A stretch of DNA of 28,278 nt from Candidatus Moranbacteria bacterium RIFCSPHIGHO2_02_FULL_40_12b (GTDB lineage: Bacteria; Patescibacteriota; Minisyncoccia; Moranbacterales; 2-12-FULL-40-10). The stretch lies in the NCBI GenBank assembly GCA_001784725.1, contig MFRX01000039.1, positions 1-28,278 on the forward strand, given 5' to 3'. The notes beneath the pieces were generated by a model, which did no database searches, had not been told where the DNA came from, and saw nothing but the letters and a program-made list of their open reading frames with translations. Below, one piece after another: positions 1 through 6,468 of the stretch; position 1 is the stretch's first letter; each line of letters begins with the position of its first letter. The translations under genes were made by a program, and so were the position numbers.

Positions 1-129
1 GAAAAAGAAGCAGGAATAAAGATACCAACTAACAACCGACCACTGACAACTGACAACAAAAAAGATGGTAATAATTCTTTATTAAACGACGCGCTAAATA
101 TCTTTGGCGGAAAGATTATGGAAGAGTAA
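1..129 (+). CDS. dnaX: C-terminal end of a protein, probably DNA polymerase III gamma/tau subunit (partial)
   Basis: An open frame enters from the left edge and stops at TAA 127-129. It encodes 42 residues ending in NDALNIFGGKIMEE. A short acidic tail with an 'A-L-x-I-F-G-G' core is what I recall at the end of many bacterial DnaX proteins, the clamp-loader subunit of the replicase, but too little is visible to be certain. The stretch coding for PTNNRPLTTDNKK is built from ACTAACAAC/ACTGACAAC-type simple repeats, so the linker before the tail seems to contain translated low-complexity sequence. The start and catalytic ATPase region lie outside the window. Confidence 0.4.
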   Translation, partial: EKEAGIKIPTNNRPLTTDNKKDGNNSLLNDALNIFGGKIMEE

Positions 130-148
130 TTAATAGCCGCAGCATGCA

Positions 149-176
149 TTGACTAAAAAAAATTCTGCTTTATACT
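149..176 (+). promoter_or_regulatory. Sigma-70-type promoter for the candidate RNA and tRNA-Gln
   Basis: TTGACT (149-154), a 16-nt spacer and TATACT (171-176) make a good vegetative promoter. The start would fall near 183. The first ATG-led gene is over 200 bases away, so the immediate product should be an untranslated RNA. Confidence 0.65.
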
Positions 177-182
177 AACTAT

Positions 183-289
183 TGGAGTAGCAAGGAATAA
201 ATCCTGTAATGTCCTTGCGCGGGGGACGCCCTAATCCCTACCCAGGACGTCGGGGACAGATTGCAACGTCAAGTCCCCGTTATTTTTTA
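183..289 (+). ncRNA. Candidate small structured RNA of about 105 nt
   Basis: This segment has a promoter directly upstream and ends in a terminator-like hairpin: CGGGGAC (251-257) pairs with GTCCCCG (273-279), followed by a T-rich run 280-289. Near the 5' end GCAAGGA (190-196) pairs with TCCTTGC (212-218). Its composition is much more GC-rich than the flanks, and there is no convincing ORF. Position next to dnaX suggested SRP 4.5S RNA, but the conserved GGAAGCA-type apical loop is absent. It could be a new RNA class or a leader of the tRNA transcript. Confidence 0.45.
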
Positions 290-301
290 TGTATTTTAAT
301 T

Positions 302-373
302 TGCCCGGTAGCCAAGCGGTAAGGCAGTGGATTTTGGATCCACCATACGTAGGTCCGAATCCTACCCGGGCAA
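302..373 (+). tRNA. tRNA-Gln (anticodon TTG)
   Basis: The acceptor stem TGCCCGG (302-308) pairs fully with CCGGGCA (366-372). The anticodon arm GTGGA/TCCAC encloses the loop TTTTGGA, giving anticodon TTG, which reads CAA/CAG glutamine. The T arm GTAGG/CCTAC closes TCCGAAT. CCA is not encoded, since ACAT follows the discriminator A. It lies between the small-RNA candidate and a protein gene on the same strand. Confidence 0.95.
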
Positions 374-419
374 CATTGCACAGAAAATATAATTTTAACA
401 AAAACAAAAGGAGAAAAAT

Positions 420-974
420 ATGCTAAACATTCCGAAACAATTCAGTTCTTTCAAATTCATTAGGCCTATTCAGTGGCCGGAAATTTTTGACGCATGGCGG
501 AGTGGCGAAGCGCGCCAGGAATCATGGAAACGGCATTGGGAAGAGCGCGGCTTTGGTTCCTGGGATGAATGGCGAACGGAATATGCCAAGCCGTTCCAAC
601 CAGAAACTTTAAACTGGTTTTTATATGAAATTTCCGACCCTACCAGAGAGTTTCCTGAAATTTACTGCGTTCCATCAAAATCCTGGATAGAGAAAGCTTA
701 TGGCGGCAAAATAACAAAACAATTCAAAGATATCGCCGGAGATCCCATAATAAAAGACAACAACAAGATCATCGCCATCAAGAATGATTTCCCGAAAAAA
801 ACTATGCTCACTGGACTCCTGTGCGGCGAAAAAATAGTGCTGGTTGAAGGCATGCATCGCGCCGCCGCTTTGGCCACTTGGGATTCCAAAGTTCCATTCA
901 ACAGTAAAATCTATATGGCAATAGCCGAATGGAACAAAGAAATTCCGATAATTGGAGGAAATTATAAAAAATAG
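420..974 (+). CDS. Unknown protein with a ParB-like EGMHR motif
   Basis: A 184-residue soluble protein with no signal peptide or membrane segment. ATG at 420 is preceded by AGGAG, a good Shine-Dalgarno site, so the start is firm. The N-terminal third is rich in Trp and Arg (for example SWKRHWEERGFGSWDEW, residues 35-51). Around residues 137-153 the run EKIVLVEGMHRAAALA resembles the 'V-x-x-G-x-H-R' signature of the ParB/sulfiredoxin fold, which binds nucleotide or DNA; this is a motif-level resemblance only. It sits alone between tRNA-Gln and a strong terminator. I do not recognise a specific function. Confidence 0.7.
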   Translation: MLNIPKQFSSFKFIRPIQWPEIFDAWRSGEARQESWKRHWEERGFGSWDEWRTEYAKPFQPETLNWFLYEISDPTREFPEIYCVPSKSWIEKAYGGKITKQFKDIAGDPIIKDNNKIIAIKNDFPKKTMLTGLLCGEKIVLVEGMHRAAALATWDSKVPFNSKIYMAIAEWNKEIPIIGGNYKK

Positions 975-996
975 ATTTCAAATTATAGTTATAGCT

Positions 997-1043
997 AAAA
1001 TATCGAGGTTCAACCTCGATATTTTTTAACCTCGATATTTTTT
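997..1043 (+). terminator. Rho-independent terminator with a duplicated 3' arm
   Basis: AAAATATCGAGG (997-1008) pairs with CCTCGATATTTT, followed by T residues to 1027. The 3' arm with its T run (AACCTCGATATTTTTT) is then repeated at 1028-1043, giving a second arm able to pair with the same 5' arm. Confidence 0.8.
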
Positions 1044-1053
1044 ATATCTCCGC

Positions 1054-1082
1054 TTGACACATCATTTAACTTGCGATATGAT
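1054..1082 (+). promoter_or_regulatory. Consensus sigma-70 promoter
   Basis: TTGACA (1054-1059), 17-nt spacer, TATGAT (1077-1082). It lies just after the terminator and 50 bases before the next start codon, so it drives the 199-aa gene. Confidence 0.8.
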
Positions 1083-1132
1083 GGGATATTCTTTAACAAA
1101 ATAATAAACCAAATAAAAGGAGGCATTGTAAA

Positions 1133-1732
1133 ATGAAAAAAGAAGCTAGGGAATCAGAAATTTTTTACGTTTATCCTGAAGATAATTACACCAATGATTC
1201 AATTGTAAACAGTTTTCCGGATTACGAAAGAAAAATAATTCTTTCTAATATTTTTGGTTGTGGAAAACATATTTATACCATTTCTCTCAAGAAATACCAG
1301 CTGGATTATCTGGAAAAATCAAGAGTGCTTAGTAACCTTAAATATAAGGTATATATAGGAAATAATGACGATGGGTATCGTCTCTGGGAAAATCCCAAAA
1401 AAAATCTCCTAAAAAAAGCCGCTGAAATCATCAGAAAGGCAAGCCAGTCAAAAATAAAAAGGGACGAGAATATCATAAAAGTTTCCTTCAGTAATCTGAA
1501 TGGAAAAAATGTAAAACTTACCAAGGGTGACCAGCTTATATTTTCAAGAGTGTCAAAAAATATGACCTTTTTAAAAGGAGGAGCGGAGCCGTTAACTTAC
1601 GCGAAAGAAGAAGGAATTAAATTTGATAACGAAAGAAGAGCTGTTGAATATGTTGAGCGCCTTTCAGCCGCTCTTAATAAAAAGATGCTCGCATCGGAAC
1701 GCTTTGACTTTTTAATTTTCAAAATCCTTTAA
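1133..1732 (+). CDS. Unknown 199-aa protein
   Basis: A soluble, lysine-rich protein (199 residues) with no signal peptide and no motif I can assign. ATG 1133 follows AAAGGAGG at good spacing, and a near-consensus promoter lies 50 bases upstream, so the gene is clearly expressed. The middle (about residues 88-112) is very basic (NPKKNLLKKAAEIIRKASQS), which would suit nucleic-acid contact, but that is inference. A strong terminator follows at once, so this is a single-gene unit. Confidence 0.7.
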   Translation: MKKEARESEIFYVYPEDNYTNDSIVNSFPDYERKIILSNIFGCGKHIYTISLKKYQLDYLEKSRVLSNLKYKVYIGNNDDGYRLWENPKKNLLKKAAEIIRKASQSKIKRDENIIKVSFSNLNGKNVKLTKGDQLIFSRVSKNMTFLKGGAEPLTYAKEEGIKFDNERRAVEYVERLSAALNKKMLASERFDFLIFKIL

Positions 1733-1750
1733 CTCGCGAAGCACATTCTG

Positions 1751-1793
1751 CCGCCAATCACATATATTATTACGCGATTGGCGGTTTTTTATT
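1751..1793 (+). terminator. Rho-independent terminator
   Basis: CCGCCAATC (1751-1759) pairs with GATTGGCGG (1776-1784), followed by TTTTTTATTT. It ends the 199-aa gene. A longer frame that would begin at TTG 1778 starts inside this hairpin, which argues against that start for the next gene. Confidence 0.85.
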
Positions 1794-1831
1794 TTGAGCA
1801 ATTTTTTCCGATTTCAGTTGTATTATTTTTC

Positions 1832-2311
1832 ATGAAGACCATTTTCCAAATTCCCCGAAACCTTCCGCAATTTGAAAAACCGGCGCTTTTTGTTTCCAGC
1901 GGAGAATATGAAGCCAATTTTTATCTGGTTTTTATGGGAAAAATGATCAAAAAAGAGCAGATAAAAATGCCTCCTCGCGAAGAGGCAAAAGAAAAACAGG
2001 GATTTGTGGGAAGGAAAGGCGGGATGCAGAGCTTATCAGCCGTTTCCCACCATGGCGCGTATATTGAAGACCTTAAGAAAAAATTTCAGAAGATTGTCCA
2101 TAGGAAAATCCATGATTTTATCGCGGAGTTTAAACTGGAAGAAATATATCTTTTCGCTCCCCGTTACGCTTCAAAAAGAATCATTGACGGGCTTGACAAA
2201 TCCGAACAGAAAAAAGTGCGGATGAAATTTTTCAAGGAACTTACTAAAATCAATCCCCTGGAAATGATAAAAATATTTCAAAAAGAATTAGAAAAAATTA
2301 AAGTATCTTAA
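1832..2311 (+). CDS. Host_attach/baeRF-like (eRF1 domain-2 fold) protein
   Basis: A 159-residue protein. The C-terminal half carries a basic helix, the strand IYLFAPRYASKRIIDGL, then KELTKINPLEMI; this order (histidine-rich loop SAVSHHG, helix, hydrophobic strand with 'APxxxxxxI', 'K-x-L-T-x-x-x-P-x-E') is typical of the Host_attach/baeRF families, related to the middle domain of eRF1 and Pelota and thought to act at ribosomes. Family membership is inferred by eye. I chose ATG 1832 because an upstream TTG frame starts inside a terminator. There is no Shine-Dalgarno; TATTAT at 1821-1826 lies 5 nt before ATG, compatible with a leaderless transcript. The stop codon lies inside a 38-bp palindrome. 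Confidence 0.6.
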   Translation: MKTIFQIPRNLPQFEKPALFVSSGEYEANFYLVFMGKMIKKEQIKMPPREEAKEKQGFVGRKGGMQSLSAVSHHGAYIEDLKKKFQKIVHRKIHDFIAEFKLEEIYLFAPRYASKRIIDGLDKSEQKKVRMKFFKELTKINPLEMIKIFQKELEKIKVS

Positions 2312-2341
2312 TTTATATGCTATAGCATAAAAATTAAGATA
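2304..2341. repeat. 38-bp palindrome, copy A
   Basis: Near-perfect inverted repeat with arms TATCTTAATTTATATGCTA and TAGCATAAAAATTAAGATA (one mismatch). It overlaps the stop codon of the preceding + strand gene and lies just past the 3' end of the Cas2/PaaX-like gene on the other strand. The same sequence recurs in the next two gaps. Confidence 0.9.
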
Positions 2342-2382
2342 GTCAATAACGGTATACTAAGTAGTTTAAGTAGTTATTTTTA

Positions 2383-3015
2383 TTATCTTAAGTTGAAAAA
2401 GTGTTTTATCTCATCCTCGCCTTCTATTCTTGAGGCCTCTATTATTTTAAGTTCGCCGGAATTAAATCCGAAAAATTCGCGCAGGATATCAATTTCCTTC
2501 TGAAAACCATAGGGACAGACCCAGACGCTGTCTTGAAGTTGAAATAAACCTAAGTCCTTTAATTTCCCCCTTAACGCTTCACGTTTGTCTTTATATTCTT
2601 CTTTCACGTCAAAAATCAATACTCGCCATTTTTTGTCCCACCGCCAGGGCTTTTTTATTTTCAGATCGTCAATTTGGTATTTGCCAGCTTTTTTCCTTCC
2701 TTCTTTGGTTAGAGAAACATAAATTTGTTTTCCTCGATATTCTATTTTTAAGAGGCCTTTGTTTTTCAAATAATAAAACGCATTGGTAAATTGCCTTTTC
2801 TGTTTTTTGCTTCTAATTTTCCAGGAAACATATCTTAAAATTCTTGGCATCATCTTTGGGACAAATGCCGGCGAAGTCGTGGCAATCGCAATCGCCCCGC
2901 CCCAAAAAAGCGCCAAAACAATAATCTTTGAAACTTTCTTTGCTTTTTCCTTAACAACCGTTTTTTCCATAGTCGTATTTTTGATGATTTTCTCCGCCAA
3001 ACCAGCTATTGCCAT
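2383..3015 (-). CDS. Membrane-anchored PaaX-like regulator with Cas2-like domain
   Basis: 210 residues. A hydrophobic segment (about 30-51, IIVLALFWGGAIAIATTSPA) is followed by a winged-helix-like region (about 70-110, ending YVSLTKEGRKKAGKY) and a Cas2/PaaX ferredoxin-like domain from about 129 (WRVLIFDV; Asp136 is where Cas2 places its conserved Asp), continuing through LKDLGLFQLQDSVWVCPYG. PaaX-type proteins are transcriptional repressors. There are no cas genes or CRISPR array here, so a CRISPR role is unlikely. TATAAT at 3014-3019 overlaps the first ATG; translation may instead begin at Met16 (2970), which would still keep the hydrophobic segment. Palindrome copies flank it on both sides, and copy B covers its -35 region, suggesting autoregulation. 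Confidence 0.7.
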   Translation of the reverse strand: MAIAGLAEKIIKNTTMEKTVVKEKAKKVSKIIVLALFWGGAIAIATTSPAFVPKMMPRILRYVSWKIRSKKQKRQFTNAFYYLKNKGLLKIEYRGKQIYVSLTKEGRKKAGKYQIDDLKIKKPWRWDKKWRVLIFDVKEEYKDKREALRGKLKDLGLFQLQDSVWVCPYGFQKEIDILREFFGFNSGELKIIEASRIEGEDEIKHFFNLR

Positions 3016-3019
3016 TATA
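3014..3019 (-). promoter_or_regulatory. -10 box of the PaaX-like gene, next to palindrome B
   Basis: On the minus strand GTTGTATAATGG gives a perfect TATAAT. No good -35 box is present at 17 nt; that position is occupied by the palindrome at 3024-3061, as expected for a repressor or activator operator. Confidence 0.5.
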
Positions 3020-3023
3020 CAAC

Positions 3024-3061
3024 TATCTTAATATTTATGCTATAGCATAAATATTAAGATA
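3024..3061. repeat. 38-bp palindrome, copy B (perfect)
   Basis: Perfect inverted repeat: TATCTTAATATTTATGCTA and its exact complement. It sits directly upstream of the PaaX-like gene and downstream of the 570-aa gene. There is no T run, so it does not look like a normal terminator. Confidence 0.95.
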
Positions 3062-3155
3062 ACTTTAGAAATAAAAAAACTTGCCGATAATTTTCAGAAG
3101 TTTCAATCTTCTAATTATTTACTATTATTTAAATTAAACTTTATGGAAAATTCTT

Positions 3156-4868
3156 TTAATCTTCCTTTATAAATTCGTACCCCATATAACCAGGACCTCC
3201 TTTAACAAAACCTACTTTTATTCCAATATCCTTATAATTTTGCAATAATTTTTCTACAAAAACACAACCACTACATGAAGGATCACCCAAGTCATAGAAA
3301 ATAGTTACCTTATTGCCCTCGATTCTTTTATGAATATCTACCAATGACTCTACCATCTTATTGAAATATTTAATTTTAATCTCCTGTGGAACTTCTTCCA
3401 CGTTTCGAACAATAGATAATGCATCTTTATATTTTCCTGACTCCGCTAATTTTACCGCTGCATTTATCCTTTCAACAACGGGCATCATCGTAGCGAAAAA
3501 ATCAGGGCTAACATATAAATTATAACCAAAAGTACTGTGGAAAATTTCACCAACCATATCGTCTATTGTCCCCAAGGTCTGTTTTATTTCATTTTTAATT
3601 GCCAATATCTTTTTCAGTTTTTCAGGTTCTAGCGCGTGTTTTAATGATTCCTCCCCATATCTCAAATCCAAATAACTTTTAATAAAAGCGCTTTCTGTGT
3701 TCCCTCTATATCGCATGGTCATAGCATCTCTTATATGTTCTAATTTATCATCTATTTCATGATCGGCTTCATTTACCTCTTTTGAAAAAATGGAACTAAA
3801 AGCACCTAGACGTTTTTCCTCGGATAATTCATTAATGTTCTCTAAAATCAATTCAAATCTGGCATTATTTATTGTATTAATATTTTCACTGTTATTATTA
3901 AGATTAACGACTAAATTGATTTTGCGCGACAAATCAGACAGAGCGAATAATGTTCTTTGCAGCTCGCTTACTTGTCCTTCATAATTTTCTGGCCTTCCAA
4001 ATTCTCCCAGCATCCCATGAGTATTATATTTCCCGATTGTAAAAGCGGTTTTTTCAGGATTTTTATATGATTCTATAACTTCTTGTAACGCTTCATAAAT
4101 ACCCTTGCTTTGCTCTTTGAAATTGTTGATTATTTCAAATATTTTTTCGGGATTATTTTTCATTAATTCTATGACTATCTGTTTTTCTTTCGCCAAAAAT
4201 TCGTTTTTATTTTTTATTTCCTCATTTCTTTTTATTTTTTCAGCTTTTATTGATTCAATATTTTCAATTATTCTTTTTTTATAATTTTCAACTTCGGTAT
4301 CCAAATCACCGGTTTCTTTTTTATTTATATCATCTGTTTCAATTTTATAATCTGGAAAATTGTTTTTTAAAGATAGATATGTATTTTCACGATTTTCCAT
4401 TCCATAAGATCCTGATTTGCCAGATAAAATTATTTTTTTATTTTTTTCATCAAATTCAAGAACTCCTCCCCCTTCAACACGAATATCAGAAAGAAAAGTT
4501 TTCGCCCATCTTGCTGTTTCTGCATGATATTCGAAAATTTCTCTTGGCATCGCTATCGTATAAATTCGCCCTTTAATATCGGTAACAGCTATAAACTTTC
4601 CGGATGAATCAGGTTTTTCTCCAAAGTCAAAATTGATAGAGGAAATAATCGGCTCATTGTTTTCTACAGATTCTAAAATTTTATTTTTTGACTTTTCTAA
4701 ATATTCTGCTATCTCGTATTCTTTCTCAACAGCTTTCTCCGCTTCTGGATAATTTTTTGCCTGTTTATTTTTTATCTTTTCTTTCATCTTTGAAGCTTCT
4801 TCTTCAGCTTCCTCCATTGTATATGGTCTAAATTGTTCCGGTGATTTTGGCATATTTTTATTTGACAT
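3156..4868 (-). CDS. 570-aa protein with a Janus/PHP14-like phosphatase-fold domain
   Basis: A large soluble protein with a charged, coiled-coil-prone N-terminus. Residues about 76-180 resemble the Janus/14-kDa phosphohistidine phosphatase fold: YHAET (His115 matching the catalytic His context YHAD of PHPT1), GGG at 133-135, a 'KKIILSGKSGSYG' strand (144-156) and FPDYKIE (171-177). Residues about 180-245 form a Lys/Glu-rich coiled coil. The last 50 residues hold a thioredoxin-like strand with PSCSGC followed by GFVKGGPGYMGYEF, unassigned. Whether it hydrolyses phosphohistidine is unknown. Its promoter spacer contains ten G in a row. ATG 4868 lacks a clear Shine-Dalgarno site. Confidence 0.65.
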   Translation of the reverse strand: MSNKNMPKSPEQFRPYTMEEAEEEASKMKEKIKNKQAKNYPEAEKAVEKEYEIAEYLEKSKNKILESVENNEPIISSINFDFGEKPDSSGKFIAVTDIKGRIYTIAMPREIFEYHAETARWAKTFLSDIRVEGGGVLEFDEKNKKIILSGKSGSYGMENRENTYLSLKNNFPDYKIETDDINKKETGDLDTEVENYKKRIIENIESIKAEKIKRNEEIKNKNEFLAKEKQIVIELMKNNPEKIFEIINNFKEQSKGIYEALQEVIESYKNPEKTAFTIGKYNTHGMLGEFGRPENYEGQVSELQRTLFALSDLSRKINLVVNLNNNSENINTINNARFELILENINELSEEKRLGAFSSIFSKEVNEADHEIDDKLEHIRDAMTMRYRGNTESAFIKSYLDLRYGEESLKHALEPEKLKKILAIKNEIKQTLGTIDDMVGEIFHSTFGYNLYVSPDFFATMMPVVERINAAVKLAESGKYKDALSIVRNVEEVPQEIKIKYFNKMVESLVDIHKRIEGNKVTIFYDLGDPSCSGCVFVEKLLQNYKDIGIKVGFVKGGPGYMGYEFIKED

Positions 4869-4904
4869 TAATTATTATCAGTGAATTAATTTCACCGTGT
4901 TTAC

Positions 4905-4935
4905 ATTTTACCCCCCCCCCGACAATTTCTGTCAA
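4905..4935 (-). promoter_or_regulatory. Promoter with G10 homopolymer in its spacer
   Basis: Minus-strand TTGACA (4935-4930) and TAAAAT (4910-4905) are separated by 19 nt, of which ten are an unbroken G run (4911-4920). The optimum spacing is 17, so loss or gain of G residues should change promoter strength. GACA-ATTTC-TGTC at 4921-4933 is a small inverted repeat over the -35 box. It drives the 570-aa gene. Confidence 0.65.
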
Positions 4936-5000
4936 ATCGAAAAAATCGGCCAAGAAAATCCAAACGTATTGTTTCAAACTCAATAAGCCCCCTTCGTAGC

Positions 5001-5038
5001 TATCTTAATATTTATGCTATAGCTAATAAATTAAGATG
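5001..5038. repeat. 38-bp palindrome, copy C (one arm diverged)
   Basis: The left arm TATCTTAATATTTATGCTA is identical to copy B; the right arm is diverged in its inner half but keeps TAGC near the centre and ATTAAGAT at the outer end. It lies between the rplL terminator and the promoter of the 570-aa gene. Confidence 0.85.
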
Positions 5039-5058
5039 ATTAATTATTGCGCGCTATT

Positions 5059-5089
5059 AAAAATCCCCGCCTGAATTGGCGGGGATTTT
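5059..5089. terminator. Strong bidirectional terminator after rplL
   Basis: AAAATCCCCGCC and GGCGGGGATTTT enclose a six-base loop (TGAATT), with A and T runs outside, so it can stop transcription from either side. It ends the rplJ-rplL unit on the minus strand. Confidence 0.9.
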
Positions 5090-5108
5090 ATTAGATATAA
5101 TTCACCGA

Positions 5109-5531
5109 TTATTTAAGCGCAACTGTCGCGCCGGCCGCTTCCAGTTTTTTCTTCATCTCTTCCGCGTCTTTCTTGGCGACTTTTTCCTTGATTACTTTCG
5201 GCGCGCCGTCAACCATATCCTTGGCCTCCTTAAGCCCCAGTCCGGTCACTTCACGGACGGCTTTAATGGCATTGATTTTCTGCGCTCCGGCGGCAATCAA
5301 TTCCACGTCAAATTCGGTTTTTTCCTCGACGGCTTCGCCCGCTCCGGCTCCCGCCGCGGGCATCGCCCCCATCATCACCGGGGCCGCGGCGCTAACGCCG
5401 AATTTGTTCTCGAGGACTTTCACCAGCTCCGACAAATCCAAAACGCTCATTTTTTCCACTTCGGAAACAATGGCTTTGAATTTTTCCGGAACCTTTACCA
5501 TTTTTTTTTCCTCTTTTTTTTCTTCAGTCAT
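5109..5531 (-). CDS. rplL: Ribosomal protein bL12 (L7/L12)
   Basis: 140 residues, slightly longer than the usual 120-125. The N-terminal dimerisation domain contains MSVLDLSELVKVLENKFGVS, then an Ala/Pro/Gly hinge (about 49-68), then the C-terminal factor-binding domain with KINAIKAVREVTGLGLKEAK and VDGAPKVIKE, ending ATVALK. It forms the stalk of the 50S subunit with L10 and recruits translation GTPases. A lysine- and glutamate-rich extension (MTEEKKEEKK) precedes the normal start. ATG follows AAAGGGAA. The gene lies 114 bp after rplJ in the usual order. Confidence 0.97.
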   Translation of the reverse strand: MTEEKKEEKKMVKVPEKFKAIVSEVEKMSVLDLSELVKVLENKFGVSAAAPVMMGAMPAAGAGAGEAVEEKTEFDVELIAAGAQKINAIKAVREVTGLGLKEAKDMVDGAPKVIKEKVAKKDAEEMKKKLEAAGATVALK

Positions 5532-5645
5532 AATAATTCCCTTTACGAATTACGAATTTTATACGAATATACTAATATGAGTATTCGTATATTGGTAATT
5601 GATTAGTAATTAGTAAAGATATAATTAAAAAATTTATTAACAAAA
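5532..5645. repeat. TTCGTA/ACGAAT simple repeats between rplJ and rplL
   Basis: The gap holds repeated ACGAATT/ATTCGTA words and a small inverted repeat, ATACGAATATACT with AGTATTCGTAT (5571-5591). Similar words occur before rplJ (6182-6250) and before smc (9299-9375), each just upstream of a minus-strand start codon. There is no terminator, so rplJ and rplL are probably cotranscribed. Confidence 0.6.
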
Positions 5646-6161
5646 TTACTTTTTTTCGGCCATAGCATTGAGCGCCTGAACCAGTCCCCTCAAATTCCCC
5701 GCCAAAACATTGACAAATCCGGATATCGGGGCATTCAAGGTTCCCACCAATTTCGCGAGCAACTCCTCTTTAGAAGGAAGTTTTGCCAACGCTTCTATCT
5801 CCTCCAGTTTCATTATTTTGCTTCCCAATAAGCCCGCCAATATTTTTATATTCTTATTCTTTTTGGAAAATCCGTCTATAATTTTCGCGGGAGATGTTTC
5901 GTCCGCGTCAGAGACCGCCAGCGCGATCTGCCCTTCCATTAACCGGGCGTCAATTTTAACGCCAGCTTTTTCCAGCGCTAAATTGATTAAAGTTTTTTTC
6001 GCCACTTTTAAGCTTGCTCCGGAGTTCCTCAAGTCCTTCTTAAGAGCGCGGGTGTCATTTACTTTAAGGCCTTTGAAATCGACAAAAACCACCGATTTGG
6101 AATTCTTAATATCCTCAGCTAGTTTTTCAATTATTTCTCTTTTTTGCGATTTTGTTAACAT
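5646..6161 (-). CDS. rplJ: Ribosomal protein uL10
   Basis: 171 residues, normal length. Starts MLTKSQKREIIEKLAEDIKN, with the typical VVFVDFKGLKVNDTRALKKD strand-turn-helix, LKVAKKTLINLALE, and the C-terminal stalk helix ISGFVNVLAGNLRGLVQALN that docks L12 dimers. It anchors the L12 stalk to 23S rRNA and in many bacteria represses its own operon by binding the mRNA leader, which fits the structured leader seen at 6256-6347. First gene of the rplJ-rplL unit, read from a strong promoter at 6371-6399. Confidence 0.97.
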   Translation of the reverse strand: MLTKSQKREIIEKLAEDIKNSKSVVFVDFKGLKVNDTRALKKDLRNSGASLKVAKKTLINLALEKAGVKIDARLMEGQIALAVSDADETSPAKIIDGFSKKNKNIKILAGLLGSKIMKLEEIEALAKLPSKEELLAKLVGTLNAPISGFVNVLAGNLRGLVQALNAMAEKK

Positions 6162-6255
6162 GATTTTCTTTACTAATTACTGATCATATACCAACATACT
6201 AATATTTTGGTGCATTAGTATATTCGTATTAAATTCGTAATTCGTAAAGATAAAC

Positions 6256-6347
6256 AAAAAAATCCGCGTAAAACGCAGAAATAAACACTAAGCTTTTTAA
6301 AGCTTTACCATCCTCAATAGGACTTGGATTGCCTATTTTCTGCGGAT
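6256..6347 (-). promoter_or_regulatory. L10 autoregulatory leader with attenuator
   Basis: In the minus-strand 5' UTR of rplJ. ATCCGCAGAAA (complement of 6337-6347) can pair with the later TTTCTGCG; alternatively CTGCGT and ACGCGG (6278-6273 and 6269-6264) form a hairpin followed by A and seven T (6262-6256), a terminator. Between lie the AAGTCCTATTGAGG-type bulged arm and two AAGCTT words. Mutually exclusive outer stem versus terminator is the architecture known for L10 leaders. Confidence 0.75.
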
Positions 6348-6370
6348 ATTTTTATTAACTTGTATACGCT

Positions 6371-6399
6371 ATATTATCATACCTGTTATAATTTGTCAA
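6371..6399 (-). promoter_or_regulatory. rplJ-rplL promoter, -35 box at the edge of a hairpin element
   Basis: Minus-strand TTGACA (6399-6394), 17-nt spacer, TAATAT (6376-6371). The TTGACA is continuous with the outer end of the CCCGGTAGT hairpin. Confidence 0.85.
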
Positions 6400-6465
6400 C
6401 CCGGTAGTGAAAATTCGAATATTTTCTACGGGCAATGCCCATTCGAATTTCTACTACCGGGTCAA
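6394..6465. repeat. Promoter-coupled hairpin element, copy 1
   Basis: Inverted repeat CCCGGTAGTGAAAATTCGAAT (6400-6420; 21 bases with 2 internal mismatches) against ATTCGAATTTCTACTACCGGG (6441-6461), loop of 20. Outer edges read GTCAAC and GTCAA, so the right-hand edge on the minus strand is GGGTTGACA. It lies between the rpsP stop and the rplJ promoter. Confidence 0.9.
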
Positions 6466-6468
6466 ATC

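Noticed and set aside
183..289. SRP 4.5S RNA
   Set aside because: Position next to dnaX fits, but the conserved GGAAGCA-type apical loop and paired asymmetric bulge are absent.
1778..1831. TTG start for the Host_attach-like gene
   Set aside because: It lies inside the terminator of the previous gene; ATG 1832 is more consistent.
2383..3015. CRISPR-associated cas2
   Set aside because: The domain is preceded by a hydrophobic segment and winged helix as in PaaX-like proteins, and no repeat-spacer array or other cas gene is present.
5173..5580. Long frames opposite rplL, rplJ, smc and dnaE
   Set aside because: They are antisense shadows of clearly identified genes, with no ribosome sites and biased composition.
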